Shown here: piece after piece, positions 13,664 to 23,459 of the stretch
Layout of the letters: each line of letters begins with the position of its first letter
Position numbering within the stretch: the first letter of the stretch is position 1
Source of the DNA: Nonomuraea sp. NBC_00507
GTDB taxonomy: Bacteria; Actinomycetota; Actinomycetes; Streptosporangiales; Streptosporangiaceae
Assembly: GCF_036013525.1 (NCBI RefSeq)
Contig: NZ_CP107853.1
Coordinates: 4,712,001-4,776,000 of the forward strand
DNA: 64,000 nt
Direction: 5' to 3'
Position numbers and translations under genes: made by a program
Notes under the pieces: model-generated
Told to the model about the DNA's origin: nothing
The model's database searches: none
The model's input: the letters and a program-made list of their open reading frames with translations, nothing else

Positions 13664-16480
13664 TCAGGGTGTCGAGCCGAAGCGGAACGCGGCGAGCCGG
13701 ATGTCTCCGTGCAGGTTCACCTGCAGGTCATGGATGCCTTCCGGAGACGTCTTCAGGTCTTCGGCGACGGTCGTCCACGTGTAGCGGCACCCGGTGACCG
13801 GCACCGGGATCTCGGCGAGCAGCCGGTCACCCGCCAGGAACTCCAGCTTGCCCGCACTCAGACCGGCGACCTCGGCCTCGATGCGGATGGCCCCGGACAG
13901 GTCGGTGGAGCGGAACAGCAGCGTCGCGGGCTGGGCCTGGCTGGTGGGAGCGACCGCGTCGCCGGTGGTGCGGGTGGCGTCGACCAGGGTGATGCCCGTG
14001 TGGTCGTCGAAGTCGACGGCCGAGGTGCTCCTGCCGACGACGACGCGCGGCCCGGGCGTGGGACCGCTCACTGTGATCGGCGCCGCCTGGGTGATGTCAC
14101 CGGCGGAGCGGCCCACCAGCACCTCATAGTCGCCGGGGTCAAGGGTGAAGGCCCCGCCGGCCACGTCCCAGTGAGCGAGATGCTCGGCTGACAGCCGGAA
14201 GGTGAGTTCTCGGCTCTCGCCCGGTGACAGCACGACCTTGCGGAAGTCGGCGAGCCGCAGCCCGGGGGCCTCGTAGCGAGCGTTCAACACTCGGACGTAG
14301 AGCTGCACCACCTCGGATCCCGGCCGGGTTCCGGTGTTGGTCAGCGTCATCGAGACGTCGACCGCACCGTCCGTAGCCAGGGTCCCCGAGGAGAGCCGCA
14401 GGTCGCCGTAGGCGAACTCCGCGTAGGAGAGTCCGTGGCCGAAGGGGTACAGCGGGGCGGCCCCGTGGTACTGGTAGGTCCAGCCCGCCTTGATGATGTC
14501 GTAGTCCAGCGGGTGCGGGAGCTCGTCGTCGCCGCGATACCACGTCTGCGGCAACCGCCCCCCGGGGTCGGCCTCGCCGAGCAGGACGGCAGCCAAGGCT
14601 CGGCCGGTTTCCTGCCCGCCGTGGGAGGTCCACACCATGGCGGGCAGGTGCTTGTCGGCCCAGTCCAGGGCGTAGGGGTAGCTGCTCATGGTGACGAGCA
14701 CGGTTTCGGGGCGGACCTCGGCGATCGCGCGCAGCAGCGCCTCCTGCCCCGCGGGCAGCGCGAGATCCCGGCGGTCTTCCGTCTCGCGGCCATTGATCAG
14801 CGGATGGTTGCCGAGCACCACGATGGCGACGTCGGCGTCCTCGGCGGCGGCCCTGGCCTCCGCCGTACCGTCATGCAGGAGTTCCCGCTCCCAGCACTCG
14901 GCGGCGGCGGGGGTTTCGGCGGTGACGCTGAGCCGCCCGTCGACGGGGTCGACCGCGGCGTACCGGCCGGTGCGAACGTTGCGCAGCACCACACCACCGG
15001 GGACCGGTTCGAGGTGGAAGGTCTCGTTGATGAACCAGGTCTTGAGCACCTCCCGGTCTGCGGCCAGTGAACCGTCGTCCTGGACGCTGAGGTAGCGGCC
15101 AGTGGCGGCGTCACGCAGGGTGAACGCCCCGCCGCCCCAGTCGACGACCTCGAAGGAGGACCCGCCCAGCAGCTCACCGGTGGAGCGGGCCCGCAGCGCG
15201 ATCCGGTCGGCCCCTTCCACGCGGACGACCTCGCCGAGCGTCTCGTCCAGGCCCGCCGCGACGCTGATCTGGTAGGGCAGGGTGCCGCTGTACCAGTCCT
15301 CGAACAGGGTGTCCGCGAGGGGTCCGATGACCGCCACACGAGGAGTGCCCGCCAGGGGCAGCAGGCCGTCGTTCTTGAGCAGCACCACCGACTCGGTCGC
15401 GGCGCGCAGGGCGAGAGCCCGGTGTTCGGCGCAGTCGATCACTTCGGGACCGATGGCGGCGTACGGGTCGAGGTCCGGGTCGAACTCCCCGACCCGGAAA
15501 CGCAGCGAAAGTTGCCGTCGCACCGCGCGGTTGATGTCGTCCTCATCGATCAGTCCCCGGCCCAGCGCCTCGCGGAGCCTGCCGACCGGAGTTTCGCTGT
15601 CCTCGCCATGGTCGGTGAAGCTGTCGATGCCGGCCTTGAGCGCGGCGGCATGGGATTCGGCGTGGTCGTCGAAGTAGTGCTCCAGATCGACCAGGTTGGA
15701 CGGCGCCTCCGCGTCGCTGACCACGAACAGCTCGTGCCCGGTGGGCTCGGCCCAGCGCCGCAGCTCCGTCTCGATGAGCGGGCTGACGTGGCAGGGACGG
15801 CCGTTGACCAGGTTGTACGCGGCCATCACGCCGGTGGCCAGGCCCGAGGCGACCACTGGCCGGAACGCTGCCAGGTCGTATTCCTGCAGCACACGGGGAC
15901 GGACGCCGGAGGAGGTGATGCATCGGTCGTCCTCGTTGTTGTACGCGAGGAAGTGCTTGAGCACCGGGGCCGCACGAAGGAAGGTCGGATGGTCGCCGGT
16001 CAGACCCCGGCAATAGGCCACGCCGAGACGCGCGGTGTGCACCGGGTCCTCGGAGTAGCCCTCCTCGTTGCGCCCCCAGCGCGGGTCGCGCAACAGGTTC
16101 ACCACGGGAGCCCACGCCTGCAAGCTGTTGGCGCCGGAGCCGATCATAGGAGGGCGGTGGCGGTGGAAGGCGCGCAGCTCGACCGAGATGGCCTCGGCGA
16201 CCAGCCGTACCAACTCCTCGTCCCACGTCGCCCCCAGGCCAACTGCCTGCGGAAACACCGTCGCAACTCCCAGCCACCCCACGCCGTGCAGGGCTTCGGT
16301 CCCGGTGCGGAACGAGGCGATGCCCCCCAGACGCGGCACGGCAGGCGCGTACTGGTGCAGCATCGCGATTCTTTCGTTGAGCGTTAACCGTTCGAGTAGA
16401 TCGTCGACGCGCTTGCGGATCGGCAGTGCGGGGTCCCTGAAGGGAACCGTGTCAGCCGCGGACAGAGACGGGGAGCTCAC
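13664..16480 (-). CDS. Glycoside hydrolase family 3, beta-glucosidase/beta-xylosidase type
   Basis: The 938-residue protein starts with the GH3 entry motif (RVDDLLERLTLNERIAML) and has the KHFLAYN motif and a nucleophile Asp near residue 256 (FVVSDAEAP). The C-terminal alpha/beta sandwich begins at SVVLLKNDGLLPL. An inserted beta-trefoil/fascin-like stretch lies around residues 440-530 (GAFTLRDAATGRYLSVQ, VVLRNVRTGRYAAV). It is followed by the fibronectin-III-like domain (GSEVVQLYVRV) and a C-terminal CBM6-like segment. There is no signal peptide, so it is probably cytoplasmic and trims imported oligosaccharides. The start is GTG 16480. The gene is divergent from the LacI-ABC-GH42 operon, and its promoter region is copied elsewhere in the window. 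Confidence 0.92.
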   Translation of the reverse strand: MSSPSLSAADTVPFRDPALPIRKRVDDLLERLTLNERIAMLHQYAPAVPRLGGIASFRTGTEALHGVGWLGVATVFPQAVGLGATWDEELVRLVAEAISVELRAFHRHRPPMIGSGANSLQAWAPVVNLLRDPRWGRNEEGYSEDPVHTARLGVAYCRGLTGDHPTFLRAAPVLKHFLAYNNEDDRCITSSGVRPRVLQEYDLAAFRPVVASGLATGVMAAYNLVNGRPCHVSPLIETELRRWAEPTGHELFVVSDAEAPSNLVDLEHYFDDHAESHAAALKAGIDSFTDHGEDSETPVGRLREALGRGLIDEDDINRAVRRQLSLRFRVGEFDPDLDPYAAIGPEVIDCAEHRALALRAATESVVLLKNDGLLPLAGTPRVAVIGPLADTLFEDWYSGTLPYQISVAAGLDETLGEVVRVEGADRIALRARSTGELLGGSSFEVVDWGGGAFTLRDAATGRYLSVQDDGSLAADREVLKTWFINETFHLEPVPGGVVLRNVRTGRYAAVDPVDGRLSVTAETPAAAECWERELLHDGTAEARAAAEDADVAIVVLGNHPLINGRETEDRRDLALPAGQEALLRAIAEVRPETVLVTMSSYPYALDWADKHLPAMVWTSHGGQETGRALAAVLLGEADPGGRLPQTWYRGDDELPHPLDYDIIKAGWTYQYHGAAPLYPFGHGLSYAEFAYGDLRLSSGTLATDGAVDVSMTLTNTGTRPGSEVVQLYVRVLNARYEAPGLRLADFRKVVLSPGESRELTFRLSAEHLAHWDVAGGAFTLDPGDYEVLVGRSAGDITQAAPITVSGPTPGPRVVVGRSTSAVDFDDHTGITLVDATRTTGDAVAPTSQAQPATLLFRSTDLSGAIRIEAEVAGLSAGKLEFLAGDRLLAEIPVPVTGCRYTWTTVAEDLKTSPEGIHDLQVNLHGDIRLAAFRFGSTP

Positions 16481-16577
16481 GGTGTCAGACCTCTAAGCAG
16501 GCTCGATGGGACAGTGGTCAGCGGAGCGCATCGAAGCTGTCACGAGCCTGACCGACTGTCAATGCCTCACCGGAGGA

Positions 16578-16589
16578 AAACTTTCGTTT
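16578..16589. promoter_or_regulatory. AAACTTTCGTTT inverted-repeat operator, GH3 upstream
   Basis: AAAC and GTTT arms flank TTTC about 100 bases upstream of the GH3 start. The same sequence occurs exactly at 23460-23471 upstream of the second transporter operon. Related GAAAGTTTC forms occur before the GH2 and third LacI genes. It resembles the GAAA-TTTC repeats reported upstream of Streptomyces xylanase genes. It is probably a LacI-family site. Confidence 0.55.
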
Positions 16590-16641
16590 AATAACTTCCC
16601 TTGTGGTGTCGGAAACATGTCATGAGTCTTGCGGCAACGCA

Positions 16642-16651
16642 GAAGCGCTTC
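16642..16651. promoter_or_regulatory. GAAGCGCTTC palindrome, LacI-type operator
   Basis: A perfect ten-base palindrome with a central CG, the hallmark of LacI-family operators, lies in the GH3/LacI divergent region. An identical copy is at 23524-23533, in the duplicated segment 25 bases before the second sugar-binding-protein gene. Confidence 0.55.
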
Positions 16652-16797
16652 GACGACGGGGCCACCCGGCGAGTGGAGGGCCTGGGAGCGGCCGAGCCGT
16701 TGCGGCCGGCGCATGCGGGTGGCCATGCACGCGGAAACGTGCGGGAAACAATCCCTTGACAACTGGTGTGTCCGGAATCGAGAGTAATGGGCATTCC

Positions 16798-16849
16798 GCT
16801 GACTACGTAGTCAGCCGGAAGGTCTGCCCAGTCTGACTACGTAGGCAGG
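16798..16849. promoter_or_regulatory. Tandem operator of the first LacI operon
   Basis: A perfect 18-base palindrome GCTGACTACGTAGTCAGC is followed, 34 bases centre to centre, by a second copy with one arm degenerate (TGACTACGTAGGCA). Both lie between a TTGACA box (16756-16761) and the LacI start codon. This position suits autoregulation of the LacI-transporter-GH42 operon. Confidence 0.7.
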
Positions 16850-16863
16850 ATCGAGGAGCCCTC

Positions 16864-17889
16864 ATGTCGGAGGCCAGGCGCCGCGCCCCCACCAGCACCG
16901 ACGTCGCGCGGCGCGCCGGCGTCTCGCAGAAGACCGTCTCGCGTGTCATGAACGCCGAGCCGTACGTCAGCGCCGATGTTCGGGAGCGGGTTCTCGCGGT
17001 GGCTCGCGAGCTCGGGTATCGCCCCAACACCGCGGCCCGCGCGCTCCTGCTGGGCCGCTTCCAGCGCATCGGGATGGTCTCGCTCGGCAGTTCGCTGTAC
17101 GGGCCCTCGGCGCTGCTGGTCGCGCTGGAGCGGCGGGCCCGGGAGACGAGCTACGCGTTCAGCGTGGTCCACACGTTCGAGGGCACACCGGACAGCATCA
17201 CGAGCGCGGTGGAGTCCCTGCTGGACCAGGGTGTGGACGGCATCGTGCTGTCCGAGCCGATAGACGATGGACAGAAGCTGCGCATCGACCCGGACATCCC
17301 CGTGCTCAGCTTCGGCAGCTTCCCTGGTCTCGACGGGCCTCGGGCGGTGGTCACCGGAGCATCCGGCTTCGATGCGGGCCGGCTCGCCACCGAGCACCTG
17401 CTCGGCCTGGGGCATGCGGCAGTCTGGCATGTCGCGGGGCCTGGTCGGTGGCTGGCGTCGCGCGACCGGGCCCGCGGCTGGCGGCACGCGCTCGAGTCCG
17501 CTGGGATCGCCGCGCCACCGCCGATTGAAGGTGACTGGTCGCCCGCCTCGGGTTACGAGGCCGGCCGGCGACTGGCCGCAGACCCCGAGGTCACCGCGGT
17601 GTTCGTGGCCAACGACGAGATGGCGATCGGCCTGCTGCGGGCCATGGCTGAGGCGGGCCGCGCCGTCCCCGAAGAGGTGAGCGTCGTCGGGATGGACGAC
17701 ATCCCGGCGGCGGCGTACCTATCGCCACCGCTGACCACCATCCGCCAGGACTTCGAGGCGATCGCCTCGCACGCGCTCGACCTGCTCGTCCACCAGATCG
17801 AGAACGCCCCAGGCTCGGCGACCGTCGACGACCTACCGGCGCAGCTCGTGCTACGCCGGTCGACGACACCCCCAAGGAGTAAGAGATGA
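16864..17889 (+). CDS. LacI-family repressor, first
   Basis: The 341-residue protein has an N-terminal LacI helix-turn-helix and hinge (STDVARRAGVSQKTVSRVMN, then ELGYRPNTAARALL), followed by a periplasmic-binding-protein-like sensor domain (VFVANDEMAIGLLRAM, VSVVGMDDIPAA). It opens a five-gene operon; its stop overlaps the ATG of the binding protein. Two palindromes just upstream are probably its own operators. The effector is presumably an imported oligosaccharide or galactose-type sugar, judged from the GH42 at the end of the operon. Confidence 0.92.
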   Translation: MSEARRRAPTSTDVARRAGVSQKTVSRVMNAEPYVSADVRERVLAVARELGYRPNTAARALLLGRFQRIGMVSLGSSLYGPSALLVALERRARETSYAFSVVHTFEGTPDSITSAVESLLDQGVDGIVLSEPIDDGQKLRIDPDIPVLSFGSFPGLDGPRAVVTGASGFDAGRLATEHLLGLGHAAVWHVAGPGRWLASRDRARGWRHALESAGIAAPPPIEGDWSPASGYEAGRRLAADPEVTAVFVANDEMAIGLLRAMAEAGRAVPEEVSVVGMDDIPAAAYLSPPLTTIRQDFEAIASHALDLLVHQIENAPGSATVDDLPAQLVLRRSTTPPRSKR

Positions 17890-19259
17890 CTTTGCCGAGG
17901 AAGAGATGGCTCGCCGTGGGAGCCGCCGCGACCCTGTTCCTCGCCGGATGCGCCGGCGGCACGACCGGCGGCACGACCGGCGGCACCGACGGCGGCGAGG
18001 GCAAGCCCGCCGCCATCAGCCAGGCCGACATCGACAAGGCGATGAAGACGCCGACCGAGCTCACGTTCTGGACCTGGCTGCCCGACATCGACAAGGAAGT
18101 AGCGCTTTTCGAGAAGAAATATCCCGCCATCAGCGTCAAGGTGGTCAACGCAGGTAACAGCCAGGCGGAGTACACGAAACTGCGGACGGCGCTCAAGGCC
18201 GGCAGCGGCGCCCCGGACGTGGTGCAGCTCGAGTACCAGCACATTCCCGGCTTCGCCATTACCGACAGTCTGCTGGACCTGCGGCCGTACGGCGCGGAGG
18301 CGCTCAAGGAGCGGTTCGTCGACTGGGCATGGGGCCAGGTGAGCGGCAGGAACGGCGAAGTCTGGGCAATCCCCCAGGACACCGGGCCGATGGGGATGCT
18401 CTACCGCAAGGACATCTTCGACAAGCACGGCATCCAGCCGCCGAAGACCTGGGACGAGTTCGCCGCCGCGGCCCGCAAGCTGCACGCCGCCGACCCCGGC
18501 GTGTACCTGACCAACTTCCCCACCAACCACAACTCCATCTGGACGGGCCTGATGTGGCAGGCCGGCGTCAAGCCGTTCCAGATGAAGGGCGCCGACCAAG
18601 TCTCCGTCGACGTCGCCGGTGAGACGTCGAAGAAGCTCGCCTCCTACTGGAGCGGCCTGGTCAAGGAGGGCGTCGTGTCCACCGACGCCGACTTCAGCGA
18701 CCAGTGGTTCCAGGCCCTCAACAAGGGCAGGTACGCGACCTGGCTGACCGCGGCCTGGGGCCCGCTCTTCCTGTCCACCAGTGCCAAGGAGACCCGCGGA
18801 AAGTGGCGGGTCGCGCCGTTGCCGCAGTGGACGGCCGGTGAGCAGAAATCCGGCAACTGGGGTGGCTCCACCAGCGCCGTCGTGAAGATGACCAAGAACC
18901 CGATCGCCGCGGCCAAGTTCGCCGAATTCCTCAACACCGACCCCGAGTCGGCCAGGATGCTGACGACCCTGCAGTTCCTGTACCCGCCGACCAAGGCGCT
19001 GCTGAGCGACCCGGGCTTTGTCGAGCAGAAATCGGACTTCTACGGCGGGCAACAGGTGAACAAGGTGTTCGCCGACATCAGCGGCACGGTCCCCACCGAC
19101 TTCACCTGGCTGCCGTTCATGGACCAGATCAACAACGACTGGAACGAGACGGTGGGCAAGTCGCTCGCCGACAAGACCGACACGGCCGCCGGGTTGGACA
19201 AGTGGCAGCAGACCATCACCACCTACGCCGAGAAGCAGGGCTTCAAGGTCGCGCGATGA
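17886..19259 (+). CDS. Sugar ABC transporter substrate-binding lipoprotein
   Basis: The 457-residue protein begins with a lipoprotein signal (RKRWLAVGAAATLFLAGC) and a Gly/Thr-rich linker (GGTTGGTTGG). The rest is a family-1 solute-binding fold (TELTFWTWLPDIDKEVALFE, WAIPQDTGPMGMLYRKDIF, FAEFLNTDPESARML). It is anchored outside the membrane and delivers oligosaccharides to the two permeases that follow with four-base overlaps. Specificity is not readable, but the downstream GH42 points to galacto-oligosaccharides. Confidence 0.93.
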   Translation: MTLPRKRWLAVGAAATLFLAGCAGGTTGGTTGGTDGGEGKPAAISQADIDKAMKTPTELTFWTWLPDIDKEVALFEKKYPAISVKVVNAGNSQAEYTKLRTALKAGSGAPDVVQLEYQHIPGFAITDSLLDLRPYGAEALKERFVDWAWGQVSGRNGEVWAIPQDTGPMGMLYRKDIFDKHGIQPPKTWDEFAAAARKLHAADPGVYLTNFPTNHNSIWTGLMWQAGVKPFQMKGADQVSVDVAGETSKKLASYWSGLVKEGVVSTDADFSDQWFQALNKGRYATWLTAAWGPLFLSTSAKETRGKWRVAPLPQWTAGEQKSGNWGGSTSAVVKMTKNPIAAAKFAEFLNTDPESARMLTTLQFLYPPTKALLSDPGFVEQKSDFYGGQQVNKVFADISGTVPTDFTWLPFMDQINNDWNETVGKSLADKTDTAAGLDKWQQTITTYAEKQGFKVAR

Positions 19260-20158
19260 GCGTCATGACAGTGCCGCCGTCCCGGCGGGCGAGCGCCCGC
19301 CGGGACCGGGTGGGTTACCTCTTCGTCGCGCCGTTCCTCATCGTGTTCGTCGCCATGCTCGTGGCGCCGCTGGCGTACGCCGGATATCTGAGCCTGTTTC
19401 GGGAGCAGCTGATCGGCGGTGTCAGGTTCGCCGGTCTCGACAACTACATCCAGGCGCTGAGCGACGAGCGGCTGCTCGACGGCGTGCTGCGCGTGAGCCG
19501 GTTCTTCCTCGTCCAGGTGCCGATCATGCTGGGGCTGGCGTTGTTGTTCGCCCTCGCCCTGGACAGCGGCGCGATGTGGCTGTCGCGGGTGATCCGGCTG
19601 GGGATCTTCGTCCCGTACGCGGTGCCCGGCGTGATCGCCGCACTGATGTGGAGTTACCTGTACGGCCCGCAGTTCGGGCCGATCACCCAGCTCGCCGAGG
19701 CGCTGGGCCTGCCCGCGCCGGACCTGCTCAGCAGCGACTTGATGCTGGGCTCGGTGGCCAACATCGTGACCTGGGAGTTCACCGGCTACAACATGATCAT
19801 CCTGTATGCCGCGCTGCGCGCCATCCCCACCGAGCTGTACGAGGCCGCGGCCGTGGACGGTGCCGGCGCCTGGCGGATCGCCTGGAGCGTGAAGATCCCC
19901 GCCCTGCGCCCCGCCCTTCTGATGGCACTGATCTTCTCGGTGATCGGCAGCTTCCAACTGTTCAACGAGCCGGCGTTGCTGCAGCGCCTGGCCCCCAACG
20001 TCATCGACAGCGCCTACACCCCCAACCTGTACACCTACTCCCTGGCCTTCGTCAGCCAGGACGTCAACTACGCGGCGGCCGTCTCCTTCCTGCTCGGGCT
20101 CGTCATCGTCGTGGTGTCGTACACCGTCCAGCTCGCCGTCGCCCGGAGGAGAAGATGA
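19256..20158 (+). CDS. Sugar ABC transporter permease, MalF/LacF type
   Basis: About 300 residues with six predicted membrane segments, starting with VGYLFVAPFLIVFVAMLVAP. The cytoplasmic EAA loop reads EAAAVDGAGAWRIAWSVKIP and contacts the ATPase. The ATG at 19256 overlaps the stop of the binding protein (ATGA). No ATPase gene lies in the operon; actinomycetes often use a shared MsiK ATPase encoded elsewhere. Confidence 0.93.
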   Translation: MSVMTVPPSRRASARRDRVGYLFVAPFLIVFVAMLVAPLAYAGYLSLFREQLIGGVRFAGLDNYIQALSDERLLDGVLRVSRFFLVQVPIMLGLALLFALALDSGAMWLSRVIRLGIFVPYAVPGVIAALMWSYLYGPQFGPITQLAEALGLPAPDLLSSDLMLGSVANIVTWEFTGYNMIILYAALRAIPTELYEAAAVDGAGAWRIAWSVKIPALRPALLMALIFSVIGSFQLFNEPALLQRLAPNVIDSAYTPNLYTYSLAFVSQDVNYAAAVSFLLGLVIVVVSYTVQLAVARRRR

Positions 20159-21066
20159 CCGTCACCGCAACGGCGCCGCCCCGGGCCACGGCCGGCGCCG
20201 CGCACTCCGCCGCGGCGGGCCGGCGGCGTAGCCCGGTGCTCACGTTGGGGATGCTCGCCGTCCTGATCTACTTCCTGCTGCCGCTGTTCTGGCTGGTGGT
20301 GGCGGCCACGAAGACCACCGGCGCGCTGTTCTCGAGCTTCGGGCTCTGGTTTGGCGGGGACTTCGCGCTGCCGGCCAACGTCCGGAACGTCTTCACCGCT
20401 GACGGCGGAGTGTACGTCCACTGGCTGCTCAACACGGCGATGTACGCGCTGGTGAGCGCGGGTGGCGCGGCACTGCTGGCCGCCCTGGGCGGCTACGGGT
20501 TCGCCAAGTTCGCCTTCCGCGGCAACAGGCTGCTGTTCGGAACCGTCCTCGGCGCGATCATGGTGCCCAGCACCGCCCTGGTCATTCCCACGTACCTGAT
20601 CTTCTCGAACGTCGGGCTGGTGAACACGCCCTGGGCGATCATCCTGCCCTCGCTGGTGAATCCGTTCGGGCTCTACCTCATGCGGGTGTACGTCGAGGAG
20701 GCGGTGCCCGACAGCCTTCTGGAGGCGGCCCGCATCGACGGGGCCGGCGAGTTCCGGATCTTCCGTCAGGTGGTGCTGCGCCTGCTCGCGCCGGGCTTCG
20801 TCACCGTGCTGCTCTTCACGCTCGTCGCCACCTGGAACAACTACTTCCTGCCGCTGATCATGCTCAACGACCCCTCCCTCTACCCCGTCACCGTCGGCCT
20901 GGCCAACTGGGCCGGGCGGGCGTCGGTGGGCGGCGGCGGCACCGGCGACGTCATCCCCCTCGTGGTCACCGGCTCACTGTTGTCCATCATCCCGCTGGTC
21001 GCGGCGTTCCTGATGCTCCAGCGCTACTGGCAGAACGGCCTCACCGCCGGCGGGGTCAAGCAATGA
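20155..21066 (+). CDS. Sugar ABC transporter permease, MalG/LacG type
   Basis: About 303 residues with a basic N-terminal tail, six membrane segments (first: TLGMLAVLIYFLLPLFWLVV) and an EAA loop (LLEAARIDGAGEFRIFRQVV). It pairs with the preceding permease; the genes overlap by four bases. The C-terminal end QRYWQNGLTAGGVKQ is characteristic of MalG-type subunits. Confidence 0.93.
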   Translation: MTVTATAPPRATAGAAHSAAAGRRRSPVLTLGMLAVLIYFLLPLFWLVVAATKTTGALFSSFGLWFGGDFALPANVRNVFTADGGVYVHWLLNTAMYALVSAGGAALLAALGGYGFAKFAFRGNRLLFGTVLGAIMVPSTALVIPTYLIFSNVGLVNTPWAIILPSLVNPFGLYLMRVYVEEAVPDSLLEAARIDGAGEFRIFRQVVLRLLAPGFVTVLLFTLVATWNNYFLPLIMLNDPSLYPVTVGLANWAGRASVGGGGTGDVIPLVVTGSLLSIIPLVAAFLMLQRYWQNGLTAGGVKQ

Positions 21067-23165
21067 ACGAAACGAAGGGAACATACGTGTCGCGAGTGCT
21101 CTTCGGCGCCGCCTACTACCCCGAATACCACCCCAGTGAGCTGCTGAAGACCGACCTCGACCTGATGGCCGAGGCGCGCTTCTCCGTCATCCGGGTCGGC
21201 GAGTCCGTCTGGTCGACCTGGGAGCCCGAGAACGGGCGCTTCCACCTGGACTGGCTCCAGCCCACGCTCGACGGCGCGCACGAGCGCGGCATCGCCGTCA
21301 TCCTCGGCACCCCGACCTACGCCGTGCCGCCCTGGCTCGCCCGCCAGTACCCCGAGATCGCCGGCGAGCGGGGCTCGGGACGGCGCATCCCGTGGGGCGC
21401 CCGCCAGGAGATGGACTTCACCCACCCGGCCTACCGCTTCCACGCCGAGCGGATCATCCGGCGCGTCGTGGAGCGGTACGCCGGCCACCCGGCGGTGATC
21501 GGCTTCCAGGTGGACAACGAGCCCGGCCCGGAGCTGCTGCACAACCACGGCGTCTTCCAGCGCTTCGTCGATCACCTGCGCGACCGCTACGGCGACGTGG
21601 AGACGCTCAACGAGGAGTGGGGCCTGGTCTACTGGTCGCATCGGCTGTCGACCTGGGCCGACCTGTGGACGCCGGACGGCAACGCGCAACCGCAGTACGA
21701 GCAGGCCTGGCGCCGCTTCCAGGCCGAGCAGGTCACCGAGTTCATCGCTTGGCAGGCGGACATCGTGCGCGAATACGCCAGGCCGGACCAGTTCGTCACC
21801 ACCTGCATCTCCTACGACCGGCCAGGGGTGGCCGACGACGAGTTGACCCGGCGTCTCGACGTCACCGCCGGCAACCCGTACTACGCCATGCAGGACGGTC
21901 TCGCTCTGCCTGCCGGGCAGAGCGGCCCGCAGCAGTGGGCCACCCACCACACCTGGGCGTTCTACCTCAGCGCCGACCGGATGTTCGCCTCACGTCAGGA
22001 GCCCTTCCTCGTCACCGAGACCAACGCGCAGGCCATCGGTCCGTCGTGGATGAACCATCCCGCGTACGACGGTCAGTGGCGGCAGGCCGCCTGGGCGCTC
22101 GTCTCGCGGGGCGCGAACATGATCGAGTACTGGCAGTGGCGCACCCTGGTCTTCGGCACCGAGACCTACTGGGGCGGCGTCCTGCCGCACAGCGGCCGCC
22201 CGGGCCGCGTCTATCGGGAGATCGCCCGGATCGGCGCGGAGCTGGAGACGGCCGGCGAGCTGGTCGCGGGCCTGATCCCGGACGCCGACGTCGCGATGCT
22301 CTACTCCACGCCGAGCAATTGGGCGCTGACCGCCCAGCCGGCTCTGGCGCTGCCGGACGGCGGCCCGGACCGGCGTTCCTACCAGGGCATCTTCGACCCG
22401 TTCTACCGTGGCGCGTTCGAGGCGGGCCTCCAGGTACGGGTGCTGCACGCGGCTCAGGCGGTGGCGGCCGAGCCGGGCGAGCTGGCCGCACGGCACCCGG
22501 TCCTGGTCGCCGCCGGTCTGTACGCGGCCGACGACGCCACGCTGGACTGGCTGGCGGCCTACGCCTCGGCCGGCGGCCACCTGGTGCTCGGGCCGCGCAC
22601 CGCGTACGCCGATCATGAGGCACGCGCGCGACGCGAGGTCCAGCCGGCCCGGCTCGCCGAGCCCGCGGGCGTGTCGTACGACGAGTTCAGCAACGTGCCG
22701 GCCGACCTGCCCGTGCACTCCACGCCTGGCTCACCGCTGAGGCTGCCGTCCGACGCCGCGGGCACCCGATGGGCGGACGGCGTGGACGCGCAGGACGCCG
22801 AGGTGCTCGCTGGCTACCGGCACCCGCACTTCGGCCGGTGGGCGGCCGTGACCACCCGCCCGTACGGCGCGGGCCGCATCACCTGCGTCGGCACCATCCC
22901 CAACCCCGGCATGGCCACGGCGCTGTTCCGCTGGCTCGTCCCCGATGCCGGGTCGTGGGGCGGCATGCCGTCGGGCGTCACCTCGACCGGCGCCGTCACG
23001 GCGGACGGGCGGCGGCTGCGCTTCCTGCACAACTGGACCTGGCAGGAGGTCGCCGTCCCGGCACCGACCGCGGTGCGCGACGTGCTCGCCGGCGCCGACC
23101 ATGCGGCCGGTGCGGAACTACGTCTCGGTCCATGGGATGTACGCGTCCTGCTGGAGACGCCATAG
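21063..23165 (+). CDS. Glycoside hydrolase family 42 beta-galactosidase, first
   Basis: The 700-residue protein has the GH42 TIM barrel from FGAAYYPEYHP, with the acid/base Glu near residue 153 (FQVDNEPGPE) and the nucleophile Glu near 319 (FLVTETNAQAIG). A trimerisation domain (PVLVAAGLYAADDATLDWL) and a small C-terminal beta domain follow. There is no signal peptide, so it works inside the cell, hydrolysing terminal beta-galactose (or alpha-L-arabinopyranose) from imported oligosaccharides. Its ATG overlaps the permease stop; it closes the operon. Confidence 0.93.
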   Translation: MNETKGTYVSRVLFGAAYYPEYHPSELLKTDLDLMAEARFSVIRVGESVWSTWEPENGRFHLDWLQPTLDGAHERGIAVILGTPTYAVPPWLARQYPEIAGERGSGRRIPWGARQEMDFTHPAYRFHAERIIRRVVERYAGHPAVIGFQVDNEPGPELLHNHGVFQRFVDHLRDRYGDVETLNEEWGLVYWSHRLSTWADLWTPDGNAQPQYEQAWRRFQAEQVTEFIAWQADIVREYARPDQFVTTCISYDRPGVADDELTRRLDVTAGNPYYAMQDGLALPAGQSGPQQWATHHTWAFYLSADRMFASRQEPFLVTETNAQAIGPSWMNHPAYDGQWRQAAWALVSRGANMIEYWQWRTLVFGTETYWGGVLPHSGRPGRVYREIARIGAELETAGELVAGLIPDADVAMLYSTPSNWALTAQPALALPDGGPDRRSYQGIFDPFYRGAFEAGLQVRVLHAAQAVAAEPGELAARHPVLVAAGLYAADDATLDWLAAYASAGGHLVLGPRTAYADHEARARREVQPARLAEPAGVSYDEFSNVPADLPVHSTPGSPLRLPSDAAGTRWADGVDAQDAEVLAGYRHPHFGRWAAVTTRPYGAGRITCVGTIPNPGMATALFRWLVPDAGSWGGMPSGVTSTGAVTADGRRLRFLHNWTWQEVAVPAPTAVRDVLAGADHAAGAELRLGPWDVRVLLETP

Positions 23166-23246
23166 CCGTCGCTACGTCATGCGCTTGCTGCGCGACCACG
23201 ACGAACAGAACGTCGCCAAGAAGCGGACGGGCGCGGTCTGAGCGCG

Positions 23247-23364
23247 TACCGATTCTTTCGTCGAGGGTTAACCGTTCAAGTAGGTCGTCGACGCGCTTGG
23301 TGGGTCGGCGGTGCGGGGTCCCTGAAGGAAACCCTGTCGGCCGCGGGCAGAGCCGGGAGCTCAC
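23247..23364 (-). pseudogene. GH3 gene, 5'-terminal remnant
   Basis: Starting at a GTG equivalent to the real GH3 start, the frame preserves KRVDDLLERLTLDERI after two compensating frameshifts, then breaks off next to the 3' end of the GH42 gene. The intact counterpart in this window reads KRVDDLLERLTLNERI. Only about 35 codons remain, left behind with the duplicated promoter. Confidence 0.75.
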
Positions 23365-23459
23365 GTGTCAGACCTCTGAGCAGGCTCGATGGGAGCGTGG
23401 TCAGCGAAGCGCATCGCAGCTGCCACGAGCCTGCCGGGCTGTCAATGCCCACCAAAAAG

